A stretch of 64,000 nt of DNA, from assembly GCF_003751945.1 (NCBI RefSeq), contig NZ_RJKL01000001.1, forward strand, positions 1-64,000, given 5' to 3'. The notes under the pieces are model-generated. The model was not told the DNA's origin. It saw only the letters and a program-made list of their open reading frames with translations, and searched no databases. Made by a program: the position numbers and the translations under genes. Positions 10,448 to 19,479 of this stretch are shown piece by piece. The number at the start of each line of letters is the position of its first letter. The stretch's first letter is position 1. The DNA is from Couchioplanes caeruleus (GTDB lineage: Bacteria; Actinomycetota; Actinomycetes; Mycobacteriales; Micromonosporaceae).

Positions 10448-12813
10448 CCGGGTTGCGATGACGTCACCTCTTCCTCGTTCTCCCCGTCGCGTTCCTGTCC
10501 CGCCCCGCCGCCCGGCCGCGCCGGCGCCGCCGCGGGCGTCGCCGGAAGCCGGATCTCCGGTCGCCCGGCAGGTGTCGTGGCCAGCGAGCCGCCCACGGCC
10601 GCCAGCCGGGCGCGCAGCCCGGCGGCCACCTCGCCGCCGGGGTCCGACGGCATCGGCGTCACCGTGATCCGCAGCGGGTCGCCGGACAGGTCCACCCCCA
10701 CCGTCACCGGCCCGGTGTCCCCGGCGAGCAGCAGCTCCACCACCCGGTAGGCGGAAAGGTCCACGTCGGGGCTGAGCGTACGGCCCGCGCCGGTCGTCTC
10801 GATCGTCACCGTCCGGCCGTTGGCGCGCCAGCGCTCCGCCAGCGCGGGAAGCGCTGCCAGGGTCGGTTGCGGGGTGCGGTCCGCCTGGGCGGGGGCCTCG
10901 CGCAGGTTGTTGAGCAGGCCCCGCATCCCGTCCAGGGCAGCCCGGGCGCGGGAGAGGACCTGGTCCAGGTCGCCGCGGTCGGCGGCCTCGGCGACCAGGG
11001 CGGTGTCGCGCAGCACCGCCGCGTGCAGGCCCGCGGCGACCCGGGCCCGCTCCGCGGCGGCGTCGGCGAGGGCCCAGGCGGTGGCGGCGGCGACGGCGTG
11101 GTCCTGCCGGGCGCGGGCCCGGTCCCGGCGGCGGCGCACCAGGAAGCCGGTCAGCCAGGCGGCGAACAGCGGCTGCGACATCGAGAGGCCGCACATCACG
11201 GTCATGAACAGGAACAGCGCCCCGGGCGGCTCGCCGGCGAAGTCCTCGGGCGGTTCCAGGATGAGCATGAGCGTGGCCGCCGGGATCGTGCTGAAGAGCA
11301 CCGCCACCATGGCGAGCCAGGTCAGCACCGTGTCCCGGCCGTATCGGGCGACGGCGTGCACCGCGAGGACCTCCACCCCCAGTCCGGCGAGCGCGAACCA
11401 GCCGAAGTGCTCCGGGAGCACGTGCGTGGCCACGAGGGCCGGCCACACCCACGTCGTGAGCACGACGACCGCCAGCACGATCCACGGCCGGTCGCGCCGC
11501 CACATCAGCGGGACGGCGTGCGCGATCAGGGTCAGCGCGATCAGCGGCACCCACCTCGACCCGGGCGGCGTCCCGGGGCCGAGCTCGGGATCGGTGATGA
11601 GCAGGAGTACGGCGCTGGCCGGGACGAACAGCGCGAGCAGCAGCACCGCCGCGTCGATGACCCGCTCGGCGCGGGGCCGCCGCGGCCCGGGACAGCCGGC
11701 CGCGGGCAGGACCGCTCGCACCCGCCAGCCTCCGCCGTCGCGGGGCCCCGCCTCCAGGCTGCCGCCGAGCGCCTCGGCGCGTTCGCGCATCCCGGTGAGC
11801 CCGCGCCCGGACCCGAGCTGACCCTGCGGCGGCCGGTCCGCCGCGGCGGGACCGTCGTCGGTGACGGTCAGCTCGACGCCGCCCGGGCCGTCGCCGAGCC
11901 GGACGGCCACCGCGGCGCCCGGGGCGTACCGCAGCGTGTTGGTGAGGGCCTCCCGGGCGATGCCGTACGCCGCCTCGGCGACGCCCGGCGGCAGCGCCGT
12001 CGTGCCGGTCACCGTGACCCGTTGGCCCAGGCGGCGGAAGCCCTCCGCAAGCTCCTCGAGCCCGTGGGCGTCCGGGCGCTGGTCCGGCAGTTGCAGGAGC
12101 GCGACGAGGCGGTGCAGAGCGGCGAGGGTCTCCCGCCCGGTGCGCGCGGCGAAGTCGCGGGCCTCGGCCATCAGCTCGGGTCGGGAGCCGCCGATCCGCT
12201 GCGCCGCCGACGCGATCACCACGATCGAGGTGAGGTGGTGCGCGGTCACGTCGTGCAGCTCACGGGCCAGCCGGTGGCGTTCGGTGTCGGCCGCCCGCAG
12301 CCGCCGGTCCTCGGCCTCCGCGAGCTCGATGGCCGCCCGGGCGCGGTCGGCGTGCCAGCGGTGCCGGGCCCGGCCCAGCGCGACGACCGTCACGTCGAAA
12401 ACCACGATCACCGCGACGACCAGCGGATACTCGGGGCCGAAGGGCTGGAACACCGCGTACGCGAGGCACTCCCAGACGATGAGGACCAGCGCGGTCAGCA
12501 CGGCGGTGCGCTGGGTACGCCACACCGCGACGCTGAAGAGCGCGATGAATTCGGCGTTCGAGATCGCCATCGTCGCGTCGGCCGGCAGCCCCCACATGCC
12601 GAGCGCGAGCGCCGGCACGACGACCGTCAGAACCGCCATCGGGGCGGAACGCCGCCACAACAGTGCGACCGACGTCACCGCGGTGACCGCCAGGACGGTG
12701 CAGACCTGCACGGCGGTGACCGACTCGCCCTCCAGCAGGGGCAGGCCGGGCCACGCCAGCAACTGCTGCACGGCGAGCAGCGCGGGCACCAGCCAGGTGG
12801 AGATCCGTTTCAT
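10444..12813 (-). CDS. Sensor histidine kinase with two tandem kinase modules, second degenerate
   Basis: 789 residues. Module 1 has about five membrane helices (1-150), a HisKA_3 domain with RELHDVTAHH near residue 185, and an HATPase domain with N-box EALTNTLRYA and G-box GRGLTGMRERA. Module 2 (from about 375) has a second set of helices and a coiled segment with GLHAAVLRD near residue 593. Its ATP-binding domain lacks the N-box Asn (VVELLLAGDT instead) and a DxGxG box. The second half is therefore probably regulatory rather than catalytic. The ATG at 12813 starts just before the first helix; an upstream ATG at 12852 adds basic non-family sequence. It is coupled to the LuxR regulator. Confidence 0.88.
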   Translation of the reverse strand: MKRISTWLVPALLAVQQLLAWPGLPLLEGESVTAVQVCTVLAVTAVTSVALLWRRSAPMAVLTVVVPALALGMWGLPADATMAISNAEFIALFSVAVWRTQRTAVLTALVLIVWECLAYAVFQPFGPEYPLVVAVIVVFDVTVVALGRARHRWHADRARAAIELAEAEDRRLRAADTERHRLARELHDVTAHHLTSIVVIASAAQRIGGSRPELMAEARDFAARTGRETLAALHRLVALLQLPDQRPDAHGLEELAEGFRRLGQRVTVTGTTALPPGVAEAAYGIAREALTNTLRYAPGAAVAVRLGDGPGGVELTVTDDGPAAADRPPQGQLGSGRGLTGMRERAEALGGSLEAGPRDGGGWRVRAVLPAAGCPGPRRPRAERVIDAAVLLLALFVPASAVLLLITDPELGPGTPPGSRWVPLIALTLIAHAVPLMWRRDRPWIVLAVVVLTTWVWPALVATHVLPEHFGWFALAGLGVEVLAVHAVARYGRDTVLTWLAMVAVLFSTIPAATLMLILEPPEDFAGEPPGALFLFMTVMCGLSMSQPLFAAWLTGFLVRRRRDRARARQDHAVAAATAWALADAAAERARVAAGLHAAVLRDTALVAEAADRGDLDQVLSRARAALDGMRGLLNNLREAPAQADRTPQPTLAALPALAERWRANGRTVTIETTGAGRTLSPDVDLSAYRVVELLLAGDTGPVTVGVDLSGDPLRITVTPMPSDPGGEVAAGLRARLAAVGGSLATTPAGRPEIRLPATPAAAPARPGGGAGQERDGENEEEVTSSQPG

Positions 12814-13019
12814 GACCACTGAGACCCTAGGCGGCGCGCGCACGCGCCACATCGGCCCCGGGTGCCACCGTGTTCTCTATCCGAGGTTGGGGTCGGGGTG
12901 TGTCCGCCCCCCGTCACGCTCAGTGCCACAGGTTGCCGCCGGATGCCGGAATTCTCAGCTTCCAGTCCGCCGGGCCGACTTTTCTGTCGCCAGAAATCCA
13001 GGAACAGCGAGAGGTAACC
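12814..13019. other. Divergent intergenic region with an inverted repeat
   Basis: 206 bp between the tandem kinase gene and the GGDEF-EAL gene. The perfect inverted repeat TTTCTG-TCGC-CAGAAA lies at 12981-12996, 23 bp before the GTG start of the downstream gene. It could be a repressor site or a small hairpin in the leader. No other gene-like frame is convincing. Confidence 0.5.
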
Positions 13020-15356
13020 GTGCCCAGCATGCCGCCACCAGCCGCCCAGGTGGGCCGCCGGCGGGTGCGTCAACAGGCCCGTCCGGACCTGCTGCCGCTC
13101 GCCGTCGCCGCCGGCACGGTGGTCGCGGTGCTGGTGTGGCTGCTGGTGCGCGACGCCGGTGCCCCGATCCGGCTCGGCTACGCCGCCGGCCCGGTCGCCA
13201 TGGGGGCCGCGTTCCTCGCCTGCCACCGGATCGGTTCGACGATCATCGTGGCCCGGCCGGTCCGCGGGTTCTGGCGGCTCTACTCCCACGCCGCCGTCTG
13301 TGTGGGCATCGGCGCCACCGTGAGCTTTGCGCTGTCCAACAACCGGCCCGGCATCTCCCCGTACGTGGCCGGCCCGATGCTGCTCGGCGTGGCCCTGCTG
13401 ATGCTGGCCTTCCTGCATCTGCCGCGCGAGAAGCGGTCGATGCTGCGCTGGACGCAGTTCCTGCTGGACGGCGCGACCGTGGCCGTCGCGGGAGCCCTGA
13501 TCTTCTGGTACGTGGTGCTCCAGCTCGCGCCGCGCGGCATGGACTCGCTGACCCAGTACGGCGCCGCCGTCGTCGGCGTCGGCGGGCTCATCGCGTTCGT
13601 GGTGATCGGGCGCGCCGCGATGAGCCCGGCCAGCGTGGTGGACTCGCTGTCGCTGCGGATCCTCACCGTCGCGCCGTTCATCGGTGTGGTGGTGTCGGTG
13701 CTGATCATCATCGGCGGGGAGACCGGGCGGCTGTGGCTGTCCGTGCTCGCCGTACCGGCCGTCGGCGCGGCGATGACGCTGGCGGCGTACCGCCAGCAAC
13801 TGGTCCTGTGCCGGCCCGGGGCCGAGCCGAAGCCGGCCGGTGGCCGCAGCATCTACCACACGCTGCCGCTGATCTCGGTCGTCGCGACCGCCGCCCTGGT
13901 GGTCACCGTCTCCGCCCGTCAGCTCGACGCCGGCCCGCGGGTCGTCATCATCGGCGCCGTCCTCATCGCCGCCTTCGTCGTCGCCCGGCAGTTGCTGGGC
14001 CGGCGCGCCAACGACCGGGTGTTGGAGGGCGTCCGCCGTCAGCAGGCCGAGCTCGAACATCTCGCGATGCACGACCCGCTCACCGGACTGGCCAACCGGG
14101 CCCGCTTCAGCGCGGTGCTCGGCGAGCGGCTGGACGCGCACCGGGCCGCCAGCGTGCTGCTGGTCGACATCGACGACTTCAAGATGGTCAACGACACCAT
14201 GGGCCACGCGGTCGGCGACCAGCTCCTCTACGAGGTCGCGCAGCGGCTGTGCCAGCACAGCGCCGTCACGCACCTTCCGGCCCGGCTGGGCGCCGACGAG
14301 TTCGGCGTCCTGCTCGACACCGACGAGGCGGTCGAGGCCGAGGAGGGGGCGGCGCGCATCCTGGCGGCGCTCGCGGTGCCCTTCCGGGTCGGCGAGCACC
14401 AGTTGCTCGCGCACGCCAGCATCGGGGTCGCCCTGGCCGGTCCCGGCGACAGCGCCGACGAGATGCTGCGCAACGCGGACATCGCCATGTACGAGGCCAA
14501 GGCCGCCGGCAAGGCGTCCTGGGCGCGCTTCGAACCGCGGATGCGCCACGAGGTGGTCAACCACGCCCGCCTCGGCAGCGAGCTGCACAACGCGATCATC
14601 CGGCACGAGCTGTACCTGGCGTACCAGCCGGTCTTCGACCTCGTCACCGGTCGCCTGGCCTGCGTCGAGGCGCTCGTCCGCTGGAACCATCCGACCCGCG
14701 GCAACGTGCCGCCCAACGACTTCATCCCGGTCGCCGAGCGCTCCGGGCTGATCGTCCCGCTCGGCTCCTGGGTGCTGCGCGAGGCATGCACCCAGCTTGC
14801 CGCGTGGCGGGCCGAGTACGGCGACGCGGCCATCGGCTCGATCAACGTCAACGTGGCGGCACGCCAACTGCGCGATCCGGGCTTCGTCGACGAGGTCACG
14901 GCGGTGCTGGCCGACACGGGCCTGGTGCCGGCGAACCTCGTCCTCGAGGTGACCGAGTCCTCCGTGGTGGACGGCCGCCAGGTGCGCGACACCCTCGAGG
15001 CCCTGCACGGGCTCGGCGTGCGCCTGGCGCTCGACGACTTCGGCACCGGCCAGTCGAGCCTGAGCCTGCTGCGCGCGTTCCCGGTGGACGTGCTGAAGCT
15101 CGACAAGTCCTTCGTCGACGGCATCTGCGACGGCGAGGACCGCGGCCGCCTCGCCGTGGCGGCCGCCGTCTCCCAGCTCGCCGAGTACCTGGACCTGTAC
15201 GCGGTGGCGGAGGGCATCGAGACCGCCGAGCAGGCGGAGCGGCTGCGGCGGATGGGCTACCGGCTGGGGCAGGGCTACCACCTGGCCAAGCCGCTGCCGC
15301 CGGGCGAGGTGGCGGTCCTGATGACCAGACCCGCCACCGCGCCCGTCGCGGCCTGA
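13020..15356 (+). CDS. Membrane GGDEF-EAL c-di-GMP turnover protein
   Basis: 778 residues. About eight membrane helices occupy residues 20-320, followed by a GGDEF domain (about 345-510) and an EAL domain (about 525-775). The cyclase signature reads GADEF rather than GGDEF, so synthase activity is uncertain. The EAL domain keeps EALVRW, NVNVAARQL, LEVTES, LDDFGTG, LKLDKSF, VAEGIE and QGYHLAKPLP, all expected of an active phosphodiesterase. The start is GTG at 13020, with GAGAGG 7 nt upstream; earlier ATG codons lack a ribosome site. It is convergent with gnd, 3 bp apart. The likely net role is c-di-GMP degradation. Confidence 0.92.
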   Translation: MPSMPPPAAQVGRRRVRQQARPDLLPLAVAAGTVVAVLVWLLVRDAGAPIRLGYAAGPVAMGAAFLACHRIGSTIIVARPVRGFWRLYSHAAVCVGIGATVSFALSNNRPGISPYVAGPMLLGVALLMLAFLHLPREKRSMLRWTQFLLDGATVAVAGALIFWYVVLQLAPRGMDSLTQYGAAVVGVGGLIAFVVIGRAAMSPASVVDSLSLRILTVAPFIGVVVSVLIIIGGETGRLWLSVLAVPAVGAAMTLAAYRQQLVLCRPGAEPKPAGGRSIYHTLPLISVVATAALVVTVSARQLDAGPRVVIIGAVLIAAFVVARQLLGRRANDRVLEGVRRQQAELEHLAMHDPLTGLANRARFSAVLGERLDAHRAASVLLVDIDDFKMVNDTMGHAVGDQLLYEVAQRLCQHSAVTHLPARLGADEFGVLLDTDEAVEAEEGAARILAALAVPFRVGEHQLLAHASIGVALAGPGDSADEMLRNADIAMYEAKAAGKASWARFEPRMRHEVVNHARLGSELHNAIIRHELYLAYQPVFDLVTGRLACVEALVRWNHPTRGNVPPNDFIPVAERSGLIVPLGSWVLREACTQLAAWRAEYGDAAIGSINVNVAARQLRDPGFVDEVTAVLADTGLVPANLVLEVTESSVVDGRQVRDTLEALHGLGVRLALDDFGTGQSSLSLLRAFPVDVLKLDKSFVDGICDGEDRGRLAVAAAVSQLAEYLDLYAVAEGIETAEQAERLRRMGYRLGQGYHLAKPLPPGEVAVLMTRPATAPVAA

Positions 15357-15359
15357 ACC

Positions 15360-16805
15360 TCAGGCGGTGACCTCGTTGCGGTCCGCTCCCCACATGGTGT
15401 GGAACGCACCCTCCTTGTCCACCCGGCGGTACGTGTGCGCACCGAAGAAGTCGCGCTGTCCCTGGATCAGCGCGGCCGGGAGCCGCTGCGCCCGCAGGCC
15501 GTCGTAGTAGGCCAGCGCCGACGCGAAGCCCGGTGCCGGGATGCCCTGCTCGGCGGCGAGCGCCACCACCCGCCGCCACGCCGCCTGGGCGCCGCTGACC
15601 GCGTCGAGGAAGTAGTCGTCCACCAGCAGCGTCTGCAGGCCGGCCTGCTTGTCGTACGCCCGTTTGATGTGGTCGAGGAACTTGGCCCGGATGATGCAGC
15701 CGTCGCGCCAGATCTTCGCCATCGCGCCGGGGTCGATGTCCCAGCCGTACTCCGCGCTCGCGGCCTGGATCTGCTGGAAGCCCTGGGCGTACGCGACGAT
15801 CTTGGAGGCGAAGAGCGCCTGCTCCACGTCCGCCTGCAGGTCCGCACCGCCGGCACCGGCACCGGCACCGGCGCCGGCCGACGGGCCGGGCAGCTTGCCG
15901 GCGGCCGCCGCGCGCACCTCCGCGCCGCCGGACAGGGCGCGGGCGAAGACGGCCTCGGCGATCCCGCTGACCGGTACGCCCAGGTCCAGCGCGGACTGCA
16001 CGGTCCAGCGGCCGGTGCCCTTCTGCTCGGCCTGGTCCACCACGACGTCGACGAACGGCTTGCCGGTCTCGGCGTCGACCTGCCGGAGCACCTCGGCGGT
16101 GATCTCGATCAGGTACGAGCCCAGCCGCCCGGAGTTCCAGCCCCGGAAGACGTCCGCGATCTCCGCCGGCGTGTGCCCGCCGGCCTGCCGGAGCAGGTCG
16201 TACGCCTCGGCGATGAGCTGCATGTCGGCGTACTCGATGCCGTTGTGCACCATCTTGACGAAGTGGCCGGCGCCGTCCGGGCCGACGTGCACGCAGCAGG
16301 GCTCGCCGTCGACCTTGGCCGCGATGTCCTCCAGCAGCGGGCCGAGCGCCTCGTACGACTCCGGGGAACCGCCGGGCATGATGCTCGGGCCGTGCAGGGC
16401 GCCCTCCTCGCCGCCGGAGACGCCGGTGCCGACGAAGTGCAGGCCCCGCTCCTTCAGCGCCGCCTCGCGCCGGCGGGTGTCGGCGAAGTGGGCGTTGCCC
16501 GCGTCGATGATCATGTCGCCGGGCTCCAGCAACGGCGCGAACTCCTCGATCACCGCGTCGGTCGGCTTGCCGGCCTTCACCATGATCACCACGCGGCGGG
16601 GCCGCTCGAGGCTGGCCACGAAGTCCTCGGCGCTCTCCGCGGGGAGGAAGGCCCCCTCGTGGCCGAACTCCTCGACGAGCTCCTTGGTCCGCCCGTAACT
16701 GCGGTTGTGTACGGCGACCGTGTGGCCGTGGCGGGCGAAGTTCCGGGCCAGGTTGCGGCCCATCACCGCCAGGCCGGTTACCCCGATTTGGGCCTTTTCC
16801 GTCAT
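15360..16805 (-). CDS. gnd: 6-phosphogluconate dehydrogenase, decarboxylating (NADP)
   Basis: 481 residues. It oxidatively decarboxylates 6-phosphogluconate to ribulose-5-phosphate in the pentose phosphate pathway. The N-terminal nucleotide loop is GVTGLAVMGRNLARN with NRS after it. GGEEGA and VKMVHNGIEYADMQ form the substrate site, and the C-terminal domain contains RAKFLDHIKRAY and the tail TYRRVDKEGAFHTMW. An alanine/glycine stretch at about 340-350 (GAGAGAGAG) is a local expansion. The ATG at 16805 follows GGAAGG and is preferred over upstream in-frame starts. Confidence 0.97.
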   Translation of the reverse strand: MTEKAQIGVTGLAVMGRNLARNFARHGHTVAVHNRSYGRTKELVEEFGHEGAFLPAESAEDFVASLERPRRVVIMVKAGKPTDAVIEEFAPLLEPGDMIIDAGNAHFADTRRREAALKERGLHFVGTGVSGGEEGALHGPSIMPGGSPESYEALGPLLEDIAAKVDGEPCCVHVGPDGAGHFVKMVHNGIEYADMQLIAEAYDLLRQAGGHTPAEIADVFRGWNSGRLGSYLIEITAEVLRQVDAETGKPFVDVVVDQAEQKGTGRWTVQSALDLGVPVSGIAEAVFARALSGGAEVRAAAAGKLPGPSAGAGAGAGAGGADLQADVEQALFASKIVAYAQGFQQIQAASAEYGWDIDPGAMAKIWRDGCIIRAKFLDHIKRAYDKQAGLQTLLVDDYFLDAVSGAQAAWRRVVALAAEQGIPAPGFASALAYYDGLRAQRLPAALIQGQRDFFGAHTYRRVDKEGAFHTMWGADRNEVTA

Positions 16806-16977
16806 GAACGTCCTTCCTCCACGCGAGAGGCGGGCTGCATCCCGTCCGTCGCAAGCCGTTGCGCTCATTGTTACGGATTCACCACGTCCGGGGTTCGACC
16901 GCTCGTGAGGATCCCTCACCCGGCCCGGGCCGGGTCGCGCCGCGACCGACAGATCCGCCCGACGGTACGCTCGGCGC
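16806..16977. promoter_or_regulatory. Divergent promoter region, gnd / pemK-like gene
   Basis: 172 bp. On the plus strand, TACGCT at 16966-16971 lies 6 nt before the GTG of the PemK-like gene, fitting a -10 box of a leaderless transcript. The gnd side has a long leader with GGAAGG before its ATG. No antitoxin-like reading frame is visible on either strand. Confidence 0.45.
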
Positions 16978-17292
16978 GTGAAGCGCGGCGAGATCTGGAC
17001 CATCGGCAGCCGCACCGACCTGCGCTACCGGGTCCTCGTGCTCTCGGCCGACAGCTACAACGACCGGACGAACGCGTCTCCGTTCTGCGCCCCGATCGTG
17101 CGCCAGCGCGGCATCACCGAGCTGCCGCCGTACGCGGTGGCCCTCACCGAGCAGGACCCGATCACCGGCGTCGTCGTGATCAACCGGATGCGCCGGCTTC
17201 CCGCCTCCGTCGGCGCGGAGCGCATCGGCATGGTGACGGGCGCCAGCATGGCCCGTTTGACCGAGGCCATGCGGGATTTCTTCGAGCTGTGA
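16978..17292 (+). CDS. PemK/MazF-like endoribonuclease-fold protein, no antitoxin nearby
   Basis: 104 residues starting VKRGEIWTI, the hallmark start of PemK/MazF proteins. It continues with a hydrophobic strand (YRVLVLSADSYN), PFCAPIV, and VINRMRRLP matching the family segment around the catalytic region (usually D-Q-I/V-x-x-x-D). The typical Asp-Gln is replaced by VVINRMRRL. Family members cleave mRNA as toxins or act as regulators. No small antitoxin gene precedes it; the upstream neighbour is gnd on the other strand. GTG at 16978 appears leaderless. It may be an orphan toxin, a degenerate one, or a housekeeping relative. Confidence 0.75.
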   Translation: MKRGEIWTIGSRTDLRYRVLVLSADSYNDRTNASPFCAPIVRQRGITELPPYAVALTEQDPITGVVVINRMRRLPASVGAERIGMVTGASMARLTEAMRDFFEL

Positions 17293-17476
17293 CACCCGCA
17301 CCGGCCGGACCCGGCGTCTGCTCGCGGTAGCCCGTCCGGGTGATCCCGCCGTGGTTGCGCCGCTGGTCGGATACGGGTGGGGGTGTTCGGGGGATGACGC
17401 TGCCAAGCGCCCTGGCGTATTCAGGATGACGATGGTGTCCGGTGGAGCCAGGTGTGGGAGGGGGCTGGGACGGCGA

Positions 17477-19393
17477 ATGGGCGGGCGGCAGGCGTACATC
17501 GAGGCGGTGGAGAGCCTGCGGACGGCCGCGAAGCGGCCCTCCGAGGACGCCGCCCGCGCCGTCGTCGACCGCGCCGTGGGACTCCTGGCCGGACGGACCC
17601 GGTGCCGGCTCACCGACGCCCACCGGCACCTGCTGCGGATGAGCGCCGAGCAGTGCCGTGACCTCGCCGACGTGGCCGCCGGGGTGATCAGCCTGCTGGA
17701 CGTTCCCGAGCACCGTTCGGACGGCGCCGCGCTGCTCGTGCCGCCGTACTCCTCGCCCACCCCCGGACCGTCGCCCGCCTCCGATCCCTCGCTCGCGCCG
17801 GGTTCGTCACCCGCGGCGGGGCTGGTGCGCCGGCCGGAGGCGTGGCAGCCCCTGGTCCAGGCGGTGCTCGACGCGATGCCCGGCCAGCACGCCCTGCTGA
17901 TCCCGGTCCGTGACCACGCCGGCCGGCTCGCCGACCTGGAATTCGCGGCCACCAGCCCGGAGGCCACGGCCGCCGACGGACGCCACGGCCGGAGCCTGAT
18001 CGGCACCCGGATCAGCTCGCACTTCCCGCAGACGCTGGTCTCCGGCCGGTGGCTGGTCTACGAACGGGTCCTGGACACCGGCGAACCGGCCGAGATCGGG
18101 CCGTTCGAGCACGCCGGGAACCGCTACAGCGTGCGCGCCTACCGTCTCGGGCCGGGTCTGCTGGTGACCTGGGAGCAGCACGGCCACCGCCCCGTCGAGA
18201 GCGACCGGATCGCCGCCACCGAGCGCCTCGGCAACCTCGGCTGGGGGGAGTGGAACCTGGTCAGCGGGGAGGTCCGCTGGTCCGAGCAGCTCTACCGCAT
18301 CTACGAGCGGGACCCGGCCCTCGGCCCGCTGGCCCGCGAGGAGTCCGAGGCCCTCGCCCTCGCGGAGGACCTGCCGCTGCGGATGGCCGCGGCCGAGGCG
18401 TTCCAGCGAGGCGAGCAGGTCGACGTGACCACCCGCGTCCGCGTCAACGGCCGGATCAAGCACCTGCGCTCGGTCGTCGACGCCGTCCGCGACGCCTCCG
18501 GCGGCCCGCTGCGCATCTTCGGCATCGTCCAGGACGTCACCGCCCGCGAGACCAGCGTCCAGCGCCTCGCCGAGGTCGAGCATCAGCTCGCCGAGCAGCG
18601 CCGCTCGCTCGCCGCCGAGCACGAACTGGCCTCCCGGCTCCAGCAGATCATCCTGCCGATCCCCGACGGTGCGGTGGCGCTGCCCGGCCTCAAGGTGGCG
18701 GTCCGCTACCTCCCGGCGGAGCAGGAAGGCATGGTCGGCGGCGACTGGTTCCACGCGGCGGCACTGCGCGACGGTTCGGTGCTGCTCGCCGTCGGCGACG
18801 TCGCCGGCCACGGCACCCAGGCCGCCACCACCATGGCCCAGTTGCGGCACTCCCTGCGCGCCCTCACCGTCACCACCCACGACCCCGGCGTCCTGCTCGG
18901 CCACCTCAACCGCCTGACCTGCGATCTCGACGAGGAGACCCCGGAAACCGCGGCCACGGCGATCGTGGCCTGCTTCGACCCGGCCCGCCGCCGGCTCACC
19001 TGGGCCCAGGCCGGCCACCCACCCCCGCTGCTGTGCCGCGGCGGGCGCACCGCGCCGCTGCAACGCCCCGCCGGCCCCATGCTCGGCGTGGTCGAGGACG
19101 CCGAGTACGGCTGCGCGGTCCTCGACCTCCAGGTCGGCGACGTCCTGCTCTGTTACACCGACGGGCTCGTCGAACACCGCGGCCGGGGCCTCGACGACGG
19201 CCTCGCGGCGGTCATCCGCACGGTCGACGAGGCGGTCGCGGCCGCACCCCGGCAACCGCTGGCCGAACTCCTCAGCCGCCTGCGCCGGGCCAACCCGGAC
19301 GACGACACCTGCATCCTGGCGGTCCGCCCGATCACCGGAGAAACCCAGGACCTGCGGCACTTCCTGGGCGCGACCAAGCCCCGGCGGCCGTAG
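17477..19393 (+). CDS. SpoIIE-type PP2C phosphatase with ANTAR-like and PAS domains
   Basis: 638 residues from ATG 17477 (GGGAGGGGG 12 nt upstream); ATG 17426 is an alternative. Residues about 5-72 resemble an ANTAR helical RNA-binding domain (VDRAVGLLAGRTRCRLTDAH then LRDVAAGV-like). A Pro/Ser linker follows, then a PAS-like region (about 110-220), a second PAS/PAC (about 235-360, ending IFGIVQDVTARE), a short coiled coil and the PP2C domain (about 400-630). The PP2C domain has GGDWFHA, GDVAGHG, YTDGLVEHRG and NPDDDTCILAV metal-site motifs. Such phosphatases dephosphorylate STAS antagonists in partner switching. Two STAS proteins are encoded in this window. Confidence 0.88.
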   Translation: MGGRQAYIEAVESLRTAAKRPSEDAARAVVDRAVGLLAGRTRCRLTDAHRHLLRMSAEQCRDLADVAAGVISLLDVPEHRSDGAALLVPPYSSPTPGPSPASDPSLAPGSSPAAGLVRRPEAWQPLVQAVLDAMPGQHALLIPVRDHAGRLADLEFAATSPEATAADGRHGRSLIGTRISSHFPQTLVSGRWLVYERVLDTGEPAEIGPFEHAGNRYSVRAYRLGPGLLVTWEQHGHRPVESDRIAATERLGNLGWGEWNLVSGEVRWSEQLYRIYERDPALGPLAREESEALALAEDLPLRMAAAEAFQRGEQVDVTTRVRVNGRIKHLRSVVDAVRDASGGPLRIFGIVQDVTARETSVQRLAEVEHQLAEQRRSLAAEHELASRLQQIILPIPDGAVALPGLKVAVRYLPAEQEGMVGGDWFHAAALRDGSVLLAVGDVAGHGTQAATTMAQLRHSLRALTVTTHDPGVLLGHLNRLTCDLDEETPETAATAIVACFDPARRRLTWAQAGHPPPLLCRGGRTAPLQRPAGPMLGVVEDAEYGCAVLDLQVGDVLLCYTDGLVEHRGRGLDDGLAAVIRTVDEAVAAAPRQPLAELLSRLRRANPDDDTCILAVRPITGETQDLRHFLGATKPRRP

Positions 19394-19479
19394 CCGGATT
19401 TCCGCGGTGTCGCCTTGCGTGCACCGCATCCGGCAATCATCGGACGTATGACGGATGCCCGGCGGGGTATGCGACGGTC

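Noticed and set aside
16978..17292. Complete toxin-antitoxin locus
   Set aside because: No antitoxin-sized frame with plausible start lies next to the PemK-like gene.
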